Below, piece after piece: positions 1 through 9,296 of a stretch of 56,846 nt of DNA. The stretch lies in NCBI RefSeq assembly GCF_003095395.1, contig NZ_QEIJ01000012.1, positions 1 through 56,846 on the forward strand, in the 5' to 3' direction. The translations under genes and the position numbers were made by a program. The stretch is from Microbacterium sp. Gd 4-13 (GTDB taxonomy: Bacteria > Actinomycetota > Actinomycetes > Actinomycetales > Microbacteriaceae). The notes under the pieces were generated by a model. It did not search any database and had not been told where the DNA came from. It was given only the letters and a program-made list of their open reading frames with translations. The number at the start of each line of letters is the position of its first letter. Within the stretch, counting starts at the first letter, position 1.

Positions 1-92
1 CCCCACGATTCCTCGGGCCACGGCCAACCCCTGTTCCGCCGTAGGGACAACCAGACGTGGTCCGTCATTTCACCCCCCATGCGTCGAGGACC

Positions 93-423
93 TCAGGATA
101 GCGGAAGCACAACCGTCTGGCTGCGCGAATCATAAAGCAATTCGAACCACCATGGCACCGGAGGGTTCATCTTGGCGGCCAGATTGTCGAACGCGACGTA
201 GTCGACGTCGAGATATCCTTCGCTATCCAAGAAGCGGAGGCCTTTTCACCATGCGGCAGACAGCCCCGGGGCATCAAACCCAATCGCTCCGAGAAGCATT
301 TCCACTTCGCCGCCGGGTGCTCCGCCGGAGAGCTGAATGATATCTTTGCCAATTACTCACCCGGCCCGTAAGACAGTCGGCAAGTTCTCGTATCGCGTGG
401 GAAGCGCTGGTTAGATCCATCAT
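93..423 (-). pseudogene. degraded small ORF with frameshift
   Basis: A minus-strand ATG-ATG at 423 follows an AGGAG ribosome binding site and reads MMDLTSASHAIRELADCL before losing frame near 350. A second frame continues protein-like (LSGGAPGGEVEMLLGAIGFD), is broken by a TGA near 250, and resumes with DSEGYLDVDYVAFDNLAAKM and a WWFELLYD segment to a stop at 93. The 331-nt span is not a multiple of three, consistent with an indel. I do not recognise the family. It may be a decayed accessory gene of about 100 residues; sequencing error is the alternative. Confidence 0.35.
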
Positions 424-584
424 CGCCGAACTCCTGAAATCAACGCCTTGGGCACAAAAGACTTGCCTGCGAGATAGCTCGCTCGTAGGTACTCGCGGAG
501 TACGCCGTCCCGCTGAAGGCACGCTCCCGCCGCGGAGAGCCCGGCCCGGATCCCGGCCATCCTCCGCCCCAGACCCCGAACCGC

Positions 585-1691
585 TCAGCGAGACGAACGT
601 CTGCGGACGCGCAGCCAGGCCCTCTGCACACTGCGCACCGCTCGCCGGAACGGGGTGTCGTCCCGAGGAGGAAGGGGCACTCCCCGCCGCAGGAGGGCGC
701 CTCGCTGCTTCGTGACCTGTTCCGCCCGCTCGGTTCGCTCGATGACGGCGGTGTCGCGAAGGACGAGCTTTGTCCGTTCCTCCGAGGGCATCCCGCCCTG
801 GAGCTGCTGGCCACGTAACGTCTCCGCGTTGAACTCCGCGCCGAGGAGAAGGGCGAGGTTGATGAGGAACAACCAGAGAAGAAAGATCACCGTTCCCGCG
901 AGGGTTCCGAATGTTCGGTCGTACGACGCGAAGTTCGAGACGTAGAACGCAAAGCCCGCCGAGGCGAGCGCGAACACGACGATCGCCGACAACGCCCCGA
1001 GGACGACCCACGCAAAGGGGGGTTGTCGAACGTTCGACGTGCCCTTGAAAAGAACCGAGACCATCGCGACGACCGCCAGGAACAGCACGGGCCACCGCAC
1101 CACGTTCCACGCGTCGAGGGCGACCTCTCCGATGGAGAGTGCCTCTCCCACTGCCCGCGCGACGGGACCCGACAAGACGACGATCGCAGCAACGACCCCG
1201 ACGAGCAGCAGCAGAAGCACCGTCAGAGCGACCTGCGCCGGTTTCCGCTTCCAATAGGGTCTCCCCTCGGCGACGCCGTAAATGCGGTTGAGCGCCCGAC
1301 CGAATGCACCGACATAGATCGACGCCGACCAGATCGCGGTCGCCAGCGCAACGAAGAATGTCAGGCCGGCGAGATCCGATTCCGCAAACCCGGTGATCGG
1401 GTCGCGCAAAGTGTCGACCGCGCTTCCCGGAGCGACCTGCTCCAGAATCCCGAAGAGCCGGCGCACGACCGATTCACCGCCCCCGATGAGGCCGAGCGAC
1501 GCAACCACGGCGAGGCCGGCGGGAAAGATCGACAGAACGGAGAAGAACGTCAGCCCCGCCGCCGTATCCGCGCACCCGTCCGCCGCGAACTCTCTGACGG
1601 TGCGTCGAACCACGTACCGCCAGGTCTCGCCTCGCAGCTGGAAAGGATGCTTCGGCGTCGACGTACCCTTCGCGATCGATGCTCGAGACAT
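585..1691 (-). CDS. YihY/virulence factor BrkB family membrane protein
   Basis: The 368-aa product starts at an ATG (MSRASIAKG); a GTG nine bases upstream is possible. It is an integral membrane protein with about six hydrophobic segments, for example the stretch around TVLLLLLVGVVAAIVVLSG and the terminal one around TVIFLLWLFLINLALLLGAE. The segment AADGCADTAAGLTFFSVLSI is the usual BrkB family signature near the N terminus. The C-terminal 60 residues are basic and cytoplasmic. Family members were first misassigned as RNase BN and their transport role is unsettled. The gene is divergent from the trkH-like gene, so the two probably share the 88-bp region between them. Confidence 0.85.
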   Translation of the reverse strand: MSRASIAKGTSTPKHPFQLRGETWRYVVRRTVREFAADGCADTAAGLTFFSVLSIFPAGLAVVASLGLIGGGESVVRRLFGILEQVAPGSAVDTLRDPITGFAESDLAGLTFFVALATAIWSASIYVGAFGRALNRIYGVAEGRPYWKRKPAQVALTVLLLLLVGVVAAIVVLSGPVARAVGEALSIGEVALDAWNVVRWPVLFLAVVAMVSVLFKGTSNVRQPPFAWVVLGALSAIVVFALASAGFAFYVSNFASYDRTFGTLAGTVIFLLWLFLINLALLLGAEFNAETLRGQQLQGGMPSEERTKLVLRDTAVIERTERAEQVTKQRGALLRRGVPLPPRDDTPFRRAVRSVQRAWLRVRRRSSR

Positions 1692-1778
1692 GCACGCCAC
1701 GCTAACCCGCCACGGCGGGAAACCCGCCGCGCGGGCGCCGGATGCCGCGAACCGCAGCGCCGGGGTGACAATGGGGGC

Positions 1779-3197
1779 ATGTCGCGCGGTTCCGGTCACC
1801 GCGCCCGCGCGGTGCGAGATGGCGCTCGAACAACCGAGCGGTTCCGGGGCGTTCCTGTCGTGAGGCTCGGCAGCGGCTTCATCCGCCGCTCCCCTGCCCA
1901 AGCATCCGTCGTCGCGTTCTTGAGCGCAGCCGCGTTGTTCTCCGCGCTGCTGGCTCTGCCGCTCGCGTCGGCCGACGGACGCCCCACCTTCCTGCCGGAT
2001 GCTGTCTTCACCGCGGTCTCCGCGATCACCGTCACCGGTCTCACCACCGTTGACACAGCGACGCACTGGTCGCCGTTCGGCCTGATCGTCATCCTCGTCG
2101 CCATCGAGATCGGCGGTCTCGGCATCGTCACGCTCGCTCTTCTGCTGGCGCGAGCGGTGACCCGCCAACTCGGCCTCGGCGGCAAGCTGTTCGCGCAGCA
2201 GAACATCGGGTCGCCCGAGCTCGGCGACGTGGGCGCGCTGCTGCGCATCGTGATCCTCACGACCTTGTCGATCCAGGCGGTGCTCTTCGTGGCGCTCGCG
2301 CCGCCGTTCATTGTCGCCGACGGTGTGGGCGCAGGACTCTGGCACGCGTTGTTCTATGCCGTGTCCGCGTTCAACAACGCCGGCTTCTCCGTCCATGAAA
2401 GAGGACTCTCGGAGTTCAGCTCGAATCTGTGGGTACTCGTCCCGCTCGCTGTCGGCGTCTTCGTCGGCAGCTTCGGATTCCCCGTGTTCCTCAATCTCCT
2501 GAAGGAGAAGTGGCGGCCGAAGCACTGGAACCTCCACACCAAGATCACGCTGATCACCACATCGGCTCTCCTCGTTCTCGGTGCGGTCGCCTGGTCGGTT
2601 CTGGAGTGGGACAACCACGCCTCGACGGGCGACCTCTCCCCCGCCGAGAAGATGTTCCGCGGGCTGTTCGCCTCCACGATGATGCGATCCGGAGGGTTCT
2701 CGCTCACCAACCCGAACGACTCCACGCCCACGACGCTCCTCATCACCGACGCGTTCATGTTCGTCGGCGGCGGGTCTGCGTCGACCGCGGGTGGCATCAA
2801 GGTCACGACCCTGGCCGTTCTCATCCTCGCCATCGTGGCGGAGTCCCGCGGCCTCCCCGACGTCACCGCGGCGAGACGAACCATCCCCAACGGGCTCCTC
2901 CGGGTCGCGATCAGCGTGACGTTCCTCGGCGCATCGCTCGTCCTCGCGGCCACGATCCTTCTCCGCGCCACGACGGATGCGCCCCTGGACCGCATCCTGT
3001 TCGAAGTGATCTCGGCCTTCGCGACCTGCGGGCTCTCGGTCGGCCTGTCGGCCGAGCTCGATCCGTTCGGAAAATACGTTCTCTCGGCCCTCATGCTGGC
3101 CGGTCGTATCGGCCCCATCGGACTCGCCGCAGCCCTCGCGGTCACGCAACGCAAGACCCTCTTCACGTTTCCGACCGAGCGTCCGATCGTGGGCTGA
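1779..3197 (+). CDS. TrkH-family potassium uptake protein
   Basis: This is the membrane subunit of a Trk/Ktr-type K+ uptake system, 472 aa from the ATG at 1779. The four pore (selectivity) loops are visible as AVSAITVTGLTTVD, AVSAFNNAGFSV, a segment with MMRSGGFSL, and SAFATCGLSVGLS. GGGSASTAGGIKVTTLAVL is the conserved TrkH segment. The first 27 residues are arginine-rich and not typical, so a GTG at 1860 (VRLGSGFIRRSP) may be the true start; neither site has a strong Shine-Dalgarno. No TrkA/KtrA RCK partner is in the window. A DUF421 gene follows 98 bp downstream. Confidence 0.9.
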   Translation: MSRGSGHRARAVRDGARTTERFRGVPVVRLGSGFIRRSPAQASVVAFLSAAALFSALLALPLASADGRPTFLPDAVFTAVSAITVTGLTTVDTATHWSPFGLIVILVAIEIGGLGIVTLALLLARAVTRQLGLGGKLFAQQNIGSPELGDVGALLRIVILTTLSIQAVLFVALAPPFIVADGVGAGLWHALFYAVSAFNNAGFSVHERGLSEFSSNLWVLVPLAVGVFVGSFGFPVFLNLLKEKWRPKHWNLHTKITLITTSALLVLGAVAWSVLEWDNHASTGDLSPAEKMFRGLFASTMMRSGGFSLTNPNDSTPTTLLITDAFMFVGGGSASTAGGIKVTTLAVLILAIVAESRGLPDVTAARRTIPNGLLRVAISVTFLGASLVLAATILLRATTDAPLDRILFEVISAFATCGLSVGLSAELDPFGKYVLSALMLAGRIGPIGLAAALAVTQRKTLFTFPTERPIVG

Positions 3198-3295
3198 CGC
3201 TCGCCCATCACCCTCTTTACTACCCGCCGGATTCGCCAGAACCGGAGGCGTGGACGACACTCGACGCACTCCCTCCTGCGAAAGGCGGCACCGCC

Positions 3296-3829
3296 GTGTG
3301 GTTCGACTCCTGGTCAGATCTTCTCCGCATCCTGCTCGTCGGCACTGCGGCCTACGTCACTCTCATCGTTCTGCTGCGCCTTTCCGGCAAGCGCACGCTC
3401 TCGCAGCTGAACATGTTCGATTTCGTCGTCACCGTCGCGCTCGGGTCGACCCTGGCCACCGCGCTGCTCAGCAGCGACGTGTCGTGGGCGGAGGGAGCGG
3501 TGGCCTTCGCGCTGATCTCGGCGCTGCAGTTCGCCATCGCGTGGACGTCTGCGCATTGGCCCGCCACGCGTCGCGCTGTCACTGCCTCACCCGCGTTGCT
3601 GATGGTGAGCGGTGTCATGCTCGATGAAGAACTGCGCCGTAGCAGACTCACCGCTTCCGAGGTCCGCCAGGCCATCCGCAGCTCGGGGTTCGGCGGAACC
3701 GATCGGGTGGCAGCCGTGGTGCTGGAGCCGAACGGAACCTTCAGCGTGATCGGCGCAGACAAGGTGGGCGACGGCTCCGCGCTGTCCGACGTCACCTCGA
3801 CGCACGGTGAACGCCCGCGGGGAAACTAA
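3296..3829 (+). CDS. DUF421 / YetF-like membrane protein
   Basis: The 177-aa product starts at GTG 3296, about 10 nt after AAAGG. An N-terminal membrane segment (DLLRILLVGTAAYVTLIVLL) is followed by LRLSGKRTLSQLNMFDFVVT, the hallmark of the DUF421/YetF family, then two more hydrophobic helices. The C-terminal soluble domain holds ASPALLMVSGVMLDEELRRS and LEPNGTFSVIG, also family-typical. The cellular role is unknown beyond membrane association. The stop overlaps the stop of the convergent DUF2254 gene by 4 nt. Confidence 0.85.
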   Translation: MWFDSWSDLLRILLVGTAAYVTLIVLLRLSGKRTLSQLNMFDFVVTVALGSTLATALLSSDVSWAEGAVAFALISALQFAIAWTSAHWPATRRAVTASPALLMVSGVMLDEELRRSRLTASEVRQAIRSSGFGGTDRVAAVVLEPNGTFSVIGADKVGDGSALSDVTSTHGERPRGN

Positions 3830-5094
3830 TCCCGCCGAAGTCCGACCGACTCCCAAGCCCCGCGGGCAGCGCTGCGAAGCTCCCGGTAGTCCGCCCGGGA
3901 CATCGCTGCCTTCGCGCGACCGCGCGCGTCGTCGGCGGCGCGGGAGAACACCGCCGATTGCGAGCGATCGATGGCTGCGAGCGCGGCGAGGCACTTCTGA
4001 ATCCTCAGGTGCACCTCGAGGATCGATGCCCCGTCACGGGCGAGGGGACGGAACGCGTCGATGACCAGGGTTTCGAGTTCGGGAGGGGTCAGCCAGACCC
4101 GCTCGTACGAGACGTCACCGCTGGGGTCGGCGCGCAGCGCGAGCGCGAAGACACGGTGGAACGCGGCGATGATCTCGATCGCCGTGCCCGGGTCGTTCGT
4201 CGCCGGCGACAGCGCCCGGCTCCCGATCTCGGAAAGGGCGATGATGCCCAGCCGGGGGTCCTGCTCGTAGTCGCGGTGCGGTGCGATCCGGAACGCGCCG
4301 CGGAGCGCCGACACCGCGTCGTCATCCAGCCGTCCTGAAACGTAGAGGAGCGGATGGAGGGCGTCGGCCGAACGGCCGGGGCTCGACGCGACGTACACCT
4401 GCGCGTCGTGTTTGGCGGCCGTGCGGTTGAGCGCGGCCACGTCGATGTGTACGACGTAGCCGACGTCCTCAGCCCACACCGGCCGGGCGGATGCGGGGAC
4501 CCGCTCGAGACGCTGAGCCCCGAGCGTCGGCGACGCGGCGTAGGCAGACATCGAGTCGGATGCTGCCTGCTCGACGCGATCGATCACATCGGCCATGCGC
4601 CCGAAGTCGGCGAGGTGAGCGATCCATCGCAGCAGGGTGACGACGACGATCGCGATGACGATGAGCGTCCCGAGGAAGAGGATGGTGCGGCCTTGGTCGG
4701 TGTAGTACCCCGTCGACAGGGCGATGATGCCCACCATCGAGAAGACGAACGCACCCACGAAGGTCGACAACGAGTTCTGCGAGGTGGGATCTGCCACGAG
4801 CAGCTGCGTTGCTCGGGGCGTCGCGGTCGTCGTCGCGGACGAATACGCGGTGACCATCGCCGTGACCGAGAACGTCGTGGCCGTCAGCATCGCCGTCGCG
4901 ATGATCTGCAGAAGCGAATCGACCGAGTTCTGTCCGAGCTCGATGACGACACGGAACGGCACGGCGGCACCGATGAACCCCGCCGCCAGGGCGAAGGCCA
5001 CGGCGATGAGCGCGAACAGCGCGGCACGCACCCATACCTTCTTACCCAGCCGAAGCAGGAAGGATCTCACCGAGCCGTGCGTACCGGAAGCCAT
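3826..5094 (-). CDS. DUF2254 domain-containing membrane protein
   Basis: The 422-aa product has four N-terminal membrane helices (residues about 20-165, beginning WVRAALFALIAVAFALAAGF) and a long soluble C-terminal half. The segment TAMVTAYSSATTTATPRATQ between helices and the later RALSPATNDPGTAIEI are characteristic of DUF2254. No catalytic function is known. The ATG at 5094 lies 33 bp downstream of the nhaA stop on the same strand, so co-transcription with nhaA is plausible. It converges on the DUF421 gene. Confidence 0.85.
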   Translation of the reverse strand: MASGTHGSVRSFLLRLGKKVWVRAALFALIAVAFALAAGFIGAAVPFRVVIELGQNSVDSLLQIIATAMLTATTFSVTAMVTAYSSATTTATPRATQLLVADPTSQNSLSTFVGAFVFSMVGIIALSTGYYTDQGRTILFLGTLIVIAIVVVTLLRWIAHLADFGRMADVIDRVEQAASDSMSAYAASPTLGAQRLERVPASARPVWAEDVGYVVHIDVAALNRTAAKHDAQVYVASSPGRSADALHPLLYVSGRLDDDAVSALRGAFRIAPHRDYEQDPRLGIIALSEIGSRALSPATNDPGTAIEIIAAFHRVFALALRADPSGDVSYERVWLTPPELETLVIDAFRPLARDGASILEVHLRIQKCLAALAAIDRSQSAVFSRAADDARGRAKAAMSRADYRELRSAARGAWESVGLRRD

Positions 5095-5127
5095 CGAATC
5101 ACTGTACGGGTGACCGGCGGCCAGCGA

Positions 5128-6474
5128 TCACGCGTCGGGCTGGGAAGACCGCGACGGACTCTGGTACACGTCGGGGGTTCCGTCGCCATCCTCGTCCACG
5201 GTCTCGGCGAGAGCGATGCGCCGGTACTGGCGATTGCGGGCAACCAACACGCACGAGGCGAGGATCGAGGCGAGCAACGATGCGATCATGATCGCGATCT
5301 TCGCGTCGTCGCCGTGGAGGCTCTCGGCACCGAAGCTGAGCTCCGCGATGAGCAACGACACCGTGAACCCGATACCGGCGAGAAGACCCACCCCGATGAG
5401 GTCGATCCACTTCAGTGCCGGGTCCAGCCGCACGCGTGTCACCCACGTCAGCAGGCGCACCGAGAGCACGATGCCGATCGGCTTACCCAGCACGAGACCG
5501 ACGACGATGCCGATGGTGACCGGGTCGGTCGCCGCGCGGATGATCCCGTCCATCCCTCCGACGGCGACTCCCGCGGCGAAGAACGCGAAGACGGGAACGG
5601 CGAAGCCCGCCGACAGCGGCCGGAAGCGGTGCTCGAACTCCTCGGCGAGGCCCGCGGTCGCGGACGGCTCGGATCTGCCGGGCCGCACCGGGATGGTGAA
5701 GGCCAGCGCGACGCCGGCGATGGTGGCGTGGATGCCGGATGCGTGCAGGAACGCCCACGCGACGAAGCCGAGCGGCAGGAGGATGAGCCACGCGGCGAAA
5801 GCCTTCTCGCGGAACAGGGTGCGGTACCGCTGCGCCAGGAAGCCGTAGACGGCGATCACCGCGACGGAGATGACGAGGGGCAGGATGGCGATCTCGGCCG
5901 TGTAGAACACGGCGATGATGAGGATCGCGATCAGATCGTCGACGACGGCGAGCGTCAGGAGGAACACCCGCAAGGGGGTGGGCAGGTGGGATCCGACGAG
6001 CGCGAGGACGGCGACCGCGAAGGCGATGTCGGTGGCCGTGGGGATGGCCCAGCCGGTGCGCAGCGACGGCTCGCTCCAGACGATGGCGGTGTAGATCAGG
6101 GCCGGAACGGCCACGCCGCCGACGGCTGCCGTGATCGGCACGATGGCCGTACTGAATTTGCGCAGGTCTCCCGCGACGACCTCGCGTTTGAGTTCCAGAC
6201 CGACGAGGAAGAAGAACACCGCCAGCAGCCCGTCGGCCGCCCACGTTCCGAGCGTGAGGTCGAGATGCCACGGCTCGTAGCCGATGCGGAAATCGCGCAG
6301 CCCGAAGTACGCCTCGGACGCGGGTGAGTTGGCCCACACGATCGCGATGGCAGCCGCCACGACGAGCAGGATTCCACCGACGGCCTCCTTGCGGAGAAGG
6401 CCGGTGATGCGGGTGGCTTCAGAGCGCCCCGGCCAGCGGGGAAATCGAGAAGTGGACGCAGACGTATCGGGCAT
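5128..6474 (-). CDS. nhaA: Na+/H+ antiporter NhaA
   Basis: This 448-aa protein exchanges internal Na+ (or Li+) for external H+ across the inner membrane. Family motifs are present: LLAVFFFLVGLELKREVVAG, TDIAFAVAVLALVG (aspartate near residue 149) and LAVVDDLIAILIIAVFYT, whose paired aspartates (near residue 178) match the ion-binding DD of E. coli NhaA. About 12 helices are evident. The ATG at 6474 is preceded by GAGG about 9 nt away. The C-terminal tail after the last helix is hydrophilic (ETVDEDGDGTPDVYQSPS). The upstream leader can form a hairpin, described separately. Confidence 0.95.
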   Translation of the reverse strand: MPDTSASTSRFPRWPGRSEATRITGLLRKEAVGGILLVVAAAIAIVWANSPASEAYFGLRDFRIGYEPWHLDLTLGTWAADGLLAVFFFLVGLELKREVVAGDLRKFSTAIVPITAAVGGVAVPALIYTAIVWSEPSLRTGWAIPTATDIAFAVAVLALVGSHLPTPLRVFLLTLAVVDDLIAILIIAVFYTAEIAILPLVISVAVIAVYGFLAQRYRTLFREKAFAAWLILLPLGFVAWAFLHASGIHATIAGVALAFTIPVRPGRSEPSATAGLAEEFEHRFRPLSAGFAVPVFAFFAAGVAVGGMDGIIRAATDPVTIGIVVGLVLGKPIGIVLSVRLLTWVTRVRLDPALKWIDLIGVGLLAGIGFTVSLLIAELSFGAESLHGDDAKIAIMIASLLASILASCVLVARNRQYRRIALAETVDEDGDGTPDVYQSPSRSSQPDA

Positions 6475-6545
6475 AGGAGAGAAACCTCGCTGGGGTCGAT
6501 GAGAAGAATGTCGACCAGACTTCCCGACGCGCCTCCCCCATTCTA
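6475..6545 (-). promoter_or_regulatory. possible structured leader of nhaA
   Basis: On the minus strand the region just upstream of the nhaA start contains CTGGTCGA, a 12-nt loop and TCGACCCCAG, which pair as two 4-bp blocks separated by a 2-nt bulge. It is preceded by GGGAGGCGCGTCGGGAAG. A TAGAAT box that could be a -10 lies further upstream near 6542-6548. I do not match this to a named riboswitch class; it may simply be a stable untranslated hairpin. Confidence 0.25.
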
Positions 6546-6719
6546 CCGTCCGCGGGCCACCTACCGAGCCGCGACCGCCTCGGCAACCCCGGGCGGCGGC
6601 GTTGGGCTACGTCGAGATCGGCGCGCCGCGGATACGGATGGTGAACGGGGAGCGTACGGACTGAGATTCCGCGAGATCGGCGGCTGACCGACCGATACCT
6701 TCGCGCTCGGGGAAGTCGC

Positions 6720-6740
6720 CTCTTCCTCACGGGGGAAGAG
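6720..6740 (+). promoter_or_regulatory. hairpin covering the SD of the PstS-like gene
   Basis: CTCTTCC (6720-6726) and GGAAGAG (6734-6740) form a perfect 7-bp stem with a 7-nt loop. The right arm is the ribosome binding site, 8 nt before the ATG at 6749, so the fold would hide it. Confidence 0.4.
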
Positions 6741-6748
6741 AGTTCACG

Positions 6749-8452
6749 ATGTTCGGTGGAATGCGGCGCGCCCGTCTGTTCTCGGCGGCGGCACTCATCG
6801 CCGTCACCGGGGTGATCGCCGGTCTCGCACCGGCCGCACAGGCGGCGGACTGGGCGCACATCTCGGGGTCTGGATCGACCTGGGCGCAGAACACCCTCGA
6901 TCGGGCACGACGCGACATCATGGGCGCCGCCGGAATGTCCGTCGACTACCGCGGAATCGGCTCCACCGCGGGCCGCGCAGACTTCGTCAACGGCACCGTC
7001 GACTTCGCCGTCAGCGAGCTGCCCTTCCAGACGTCTCCCGAGTACGGCGGCCCTCCGGAGCGCCCGAGAGGTGGGTACACCTACATCCCCGCCGCGGCCG
7101 GCGGTACGGCCCTCGCCTACAACCTGCGCGTCGACGGCCGGAGGTTCACCGACCTCCGCCTCTCCGGACGCACGATCGCCGGGATCTTCTCGGGCACTAT
7201 CGCTCGATGGAACGACCGAGCAATCCTGGCCGATAACCCCCGCGTCAACCTGCCCGACAGCGCGATCACCCCCATCGTCCGCGCGGACAGCTCTGGCTCC
7301 AGCGCGTCGTTCTCACACTGGCTTTCCAGCGAAGTCGGCGACGTCTGGACAGCCGGCACCAGCTCGATCTTCCCCGTGCCGAGCAACGGCGTGGCGCAGT
7401 TGGGCTCGCTCGGCGCATCCGGCTACGTGGCCCAGAACTACGGCGAGGGTGCGATCACCTACGTCGAGAAGTCCTACGCCATGCGCGCCGGACTTCCGAC
7501 CGCGAAGATCCTCAACGCCGCGGGATACTACGTCGCGCCGACGGCGGCGAACGTCTCGGTCGCGCTTCTCGGAGCAGAGATCGGTGCCGACCAGACGCAG
7601 ATCCTCGACGCCGTCTACCACAACCCCGATCCGCGGACATACCCGCTCTCGTCGTACGCCTACCTCATCGCTCCCACCGAGACCGGCGGGATCTTCACGT
7701 CAGACAAGGGCCGCTCGCTCGCCGAATTCGCTCGCCACCTCCTGTGCGAGAACCAGCAACTAGCCGACTCGCTCGGCAACGCCCCCCTCCCGGTCAACCT
7801 CGTCCGAGCGGGTCTCACGCAGGCGGCGCGGGTGCCAGGGGCGGATGCTGCGAACCTCGACATCGACGGATGCCGCAATCCCACGTTCCGCTCCGGCGAG
7901 ACCAGCACGTCCGACAACACGCTGACACAGACTGCACCGTATCCGCCCGCGTGCGACCGCCTCGGCGCGGACTGCGTCACGACCGACGGTTCGCTCTGGC
8001 TCGAAGCATCCGTGCTCCCGGCGACAGACGGCAAACTGTCGCTCAGCGTTCCCACTGGCGCAACGGTGGTCTTCGACGAGCCCGCCATCGTCGACGGGCG
8101 CTCCGTCACGACCGGGTCGCTCCCCCGCTTCTCGGTCGTCGACGAGCGTCACGTGTCGCGTCCGGGTTACACCGTCCACAGCTCGGTCACCGACTTCATC
8201 TCGGGATCGCAGAACATCCCGGCCTCGGCTCTGACGGTGACCCCCGCAGTCGACGCGGGCAGCACCGCATCGGGGGTCGCGGCAGCGCCCGCCTTCACAG
8301 GCTCGTCAACGGGCGCCCTCTTCGCCGACGCGGCACCCGGGGGCGGAATCGGCACGGCCGTCCTCACGGGCGGCTTCCGACTCACCGCTCCGCTCGACGC
8401 GGAGCCCGGCACCTATCGCGCCAGGATGACCCTCACGATCGTCTCGCGCTGA
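6749..8452 (+). CDS. PstS-like periplasmic substrate-binding protein
   Basis: The 567-aa secreted protein has a Sec signal peptide (residues 1-32, cleavage after AQA). Its body follows the PBP2 phosphate-binding pattern: SGSGSTWAQNTL near the N terminus, VDYRGIGSTAGRADF, VDFAVSELPF, IAGIFSGTIARWND and IVRADSSGSSASFSHWL. These correspond to the ligand loops of PstS. The C-terminal third (after residue about 370) is an extra region with no recognised family and no membrane anchor. There are no pstC, pstA or pstB genes nearby, so this is an orphan binding protein. A hairpin may cover its ribosome binding site. Confidence 0.8.
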   Translation: MFGGMRRARLFSAAALIAVTGVIAGLAPAAQAADWAHISGSGSTWAQNTLDRARRDIMGAAGMSVDYRGIGSTAGRADFVNGTVDFAVSELPFQTSPEYGGPPERPRGGYTYIPAAAGGTALAYNLRVDGRRFTDLRLSGRTIAGIFSGTIARWNDRAILADNPRVNLPDSAITPIVRADSSGSSASFSHWLSSEVGDVWTAGTSSIFPVPSNGVAQLGSLGASGYVAQNYGEGAITYVEKSYAMRAGLPTAKILNAAGYYVAPTAANVSVALLGAEIGADQTQILDAVYHNPDPRTYPLSSYAYLIAPTETGGIFTSDKGRSLAEFARHLLCENQQLADSLGNAPLPVNLVRAGLTQAARVPGADAANLDIDGCRNPTFRSGETSTSDNTLTQTAPYPPACDRLGADCVTTDGSLWLEASVLPATDGKLSLSVPTGATVVFDEPAIVDGRSVTTGSLPRFSVVDERHVSRPGYTVHSSVTDFISGSQNIPASALTVTPAVDAGSTASGVAAAPAFTGSSTGALFADAAPGGGIGTAVLTGGFRLTAPLDAEPGTYRARMTLTIVSR

Positions 8453-8471
8453 CCCAGTGAAAAGATGGGGC

Positions 8472-9257
8472 GTGCCTCACGTCACCGCCCTCTACCGCTA
8501 CCCCGTCAAGGGCTTCACTCCCGAGCCTCGCCGCGAGCTCACTGTTCAGGCCGACGGACGCATCATGGGCGACCGCGTGCTCGCGTTCCGCTTCACCGGT
8601 GACGTCGAGCCGCGCGAGCAGGACGGCCTCGACTACTGGCCGAAGAGCCAGGGCCTCGCGCTCATGGACTTCCCGTCGCTCGCACGACTGCGACTGCGAC
8701 TCGACGATGAGACGTTGCGGATCAGCATCCATGACGGAGACGCCGAGCTCGTCGAAGCCGGGCTCGATGACGCCGGCCGCGCCGAGCTCGAGCGGGCCGT
8801 ATCGGCATTCGTCGCCGCCTCCAGTGACGCACGTCGCCTCCCCGCCGACGGCGTGCGCCTGGTGGGCGATGGGCGCACCTCGCGATTCCAGGACCGCCCC
8901 CGCGGTTATGTGTCGCTGCACGGCTCGGCATCGGTCGCCGCGGTCGACGTCGCCGTCGACGCCCCCGTCGACGATCGACGCTTCCGTTCGAACGTCGTGG
9001 TCACCGGCGCCGCCCCCTGGGACGAACTGGCGTGGACCGGCCGCGTACGCATCGGCGCGATCGAGTTCGAGGTGCAGCGACCGATCGGACGATGCGCAGC
9101 GATCATGGCGAACCCCGACACGGGCGTTCGCGACGCTCGCCTGCTGCGTGTGCTCACGACCGAGTTCGATCAGAACGAGGCCACGCTCGGCATCCTGCTC
9201 CTCCCCGTCGACGGCGGCGGCACCGTACGCGTCGGCGACGAGATCGCTCCGGTCTAG
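8472..9257 (+). CDS. MOSC domain-containing protein
   Basis: The product is 261 aa from GTG 8472 (PHVTALYRYPVKGFTPE); a GTG at 8457, only 4 nt after the previous stop, is the alternative. The N-terminal beta-barrel region with the YPVKG motif and the C-terminal MOSC half (RPIGRCAAIMANPDTGVRD, matching the conserved cysteine segment) are both visible. MOSC proteins bind sulfur or molybdenum-cofactor-linked groups, as in mARC/YcbX enzymes and the sulfurase C terminus. The exact substrate cannot be read from the sequence. It sits 19 nt after the PstS-like gene and may be cotranscribed with it. Confidence 0.8.
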   Translation: MPHVTALYRYPVKGFTPEPRRELTVQADGRIMGDRVLAFRFTGDVEPREQDGLDYWPKSQGLALMDFPSLARLRLRLDDETLRISIHDGDAELVEAGLDDAGRAELERAVSAFVAASSDARRLPADGVRLVGDGRTSRFQDRPRGYVSLHGSASVAAVDVAVDAPVDDRRFRSNVVVTGAAPWDELAWTGRVRIGAIEFEVQRPIGRCAAIMANPDTGVRDARLLRVLTTEFDQNEATLGILLLPVDGGGTVRVGDEIAPV

Positions 9258-9296
9258 CCCCTTCCCGGTGCGCCGGAGCGTGCCTAGGCTCGCGGT

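Noticed and set aside
1692..3269. Extension of the BrkB-like protein to an 894-residue protein
   Set aside because: The extra 526 residues are low-complexity charged sequence running antisense to the TrkH gene; the true start fits ATG 1691.
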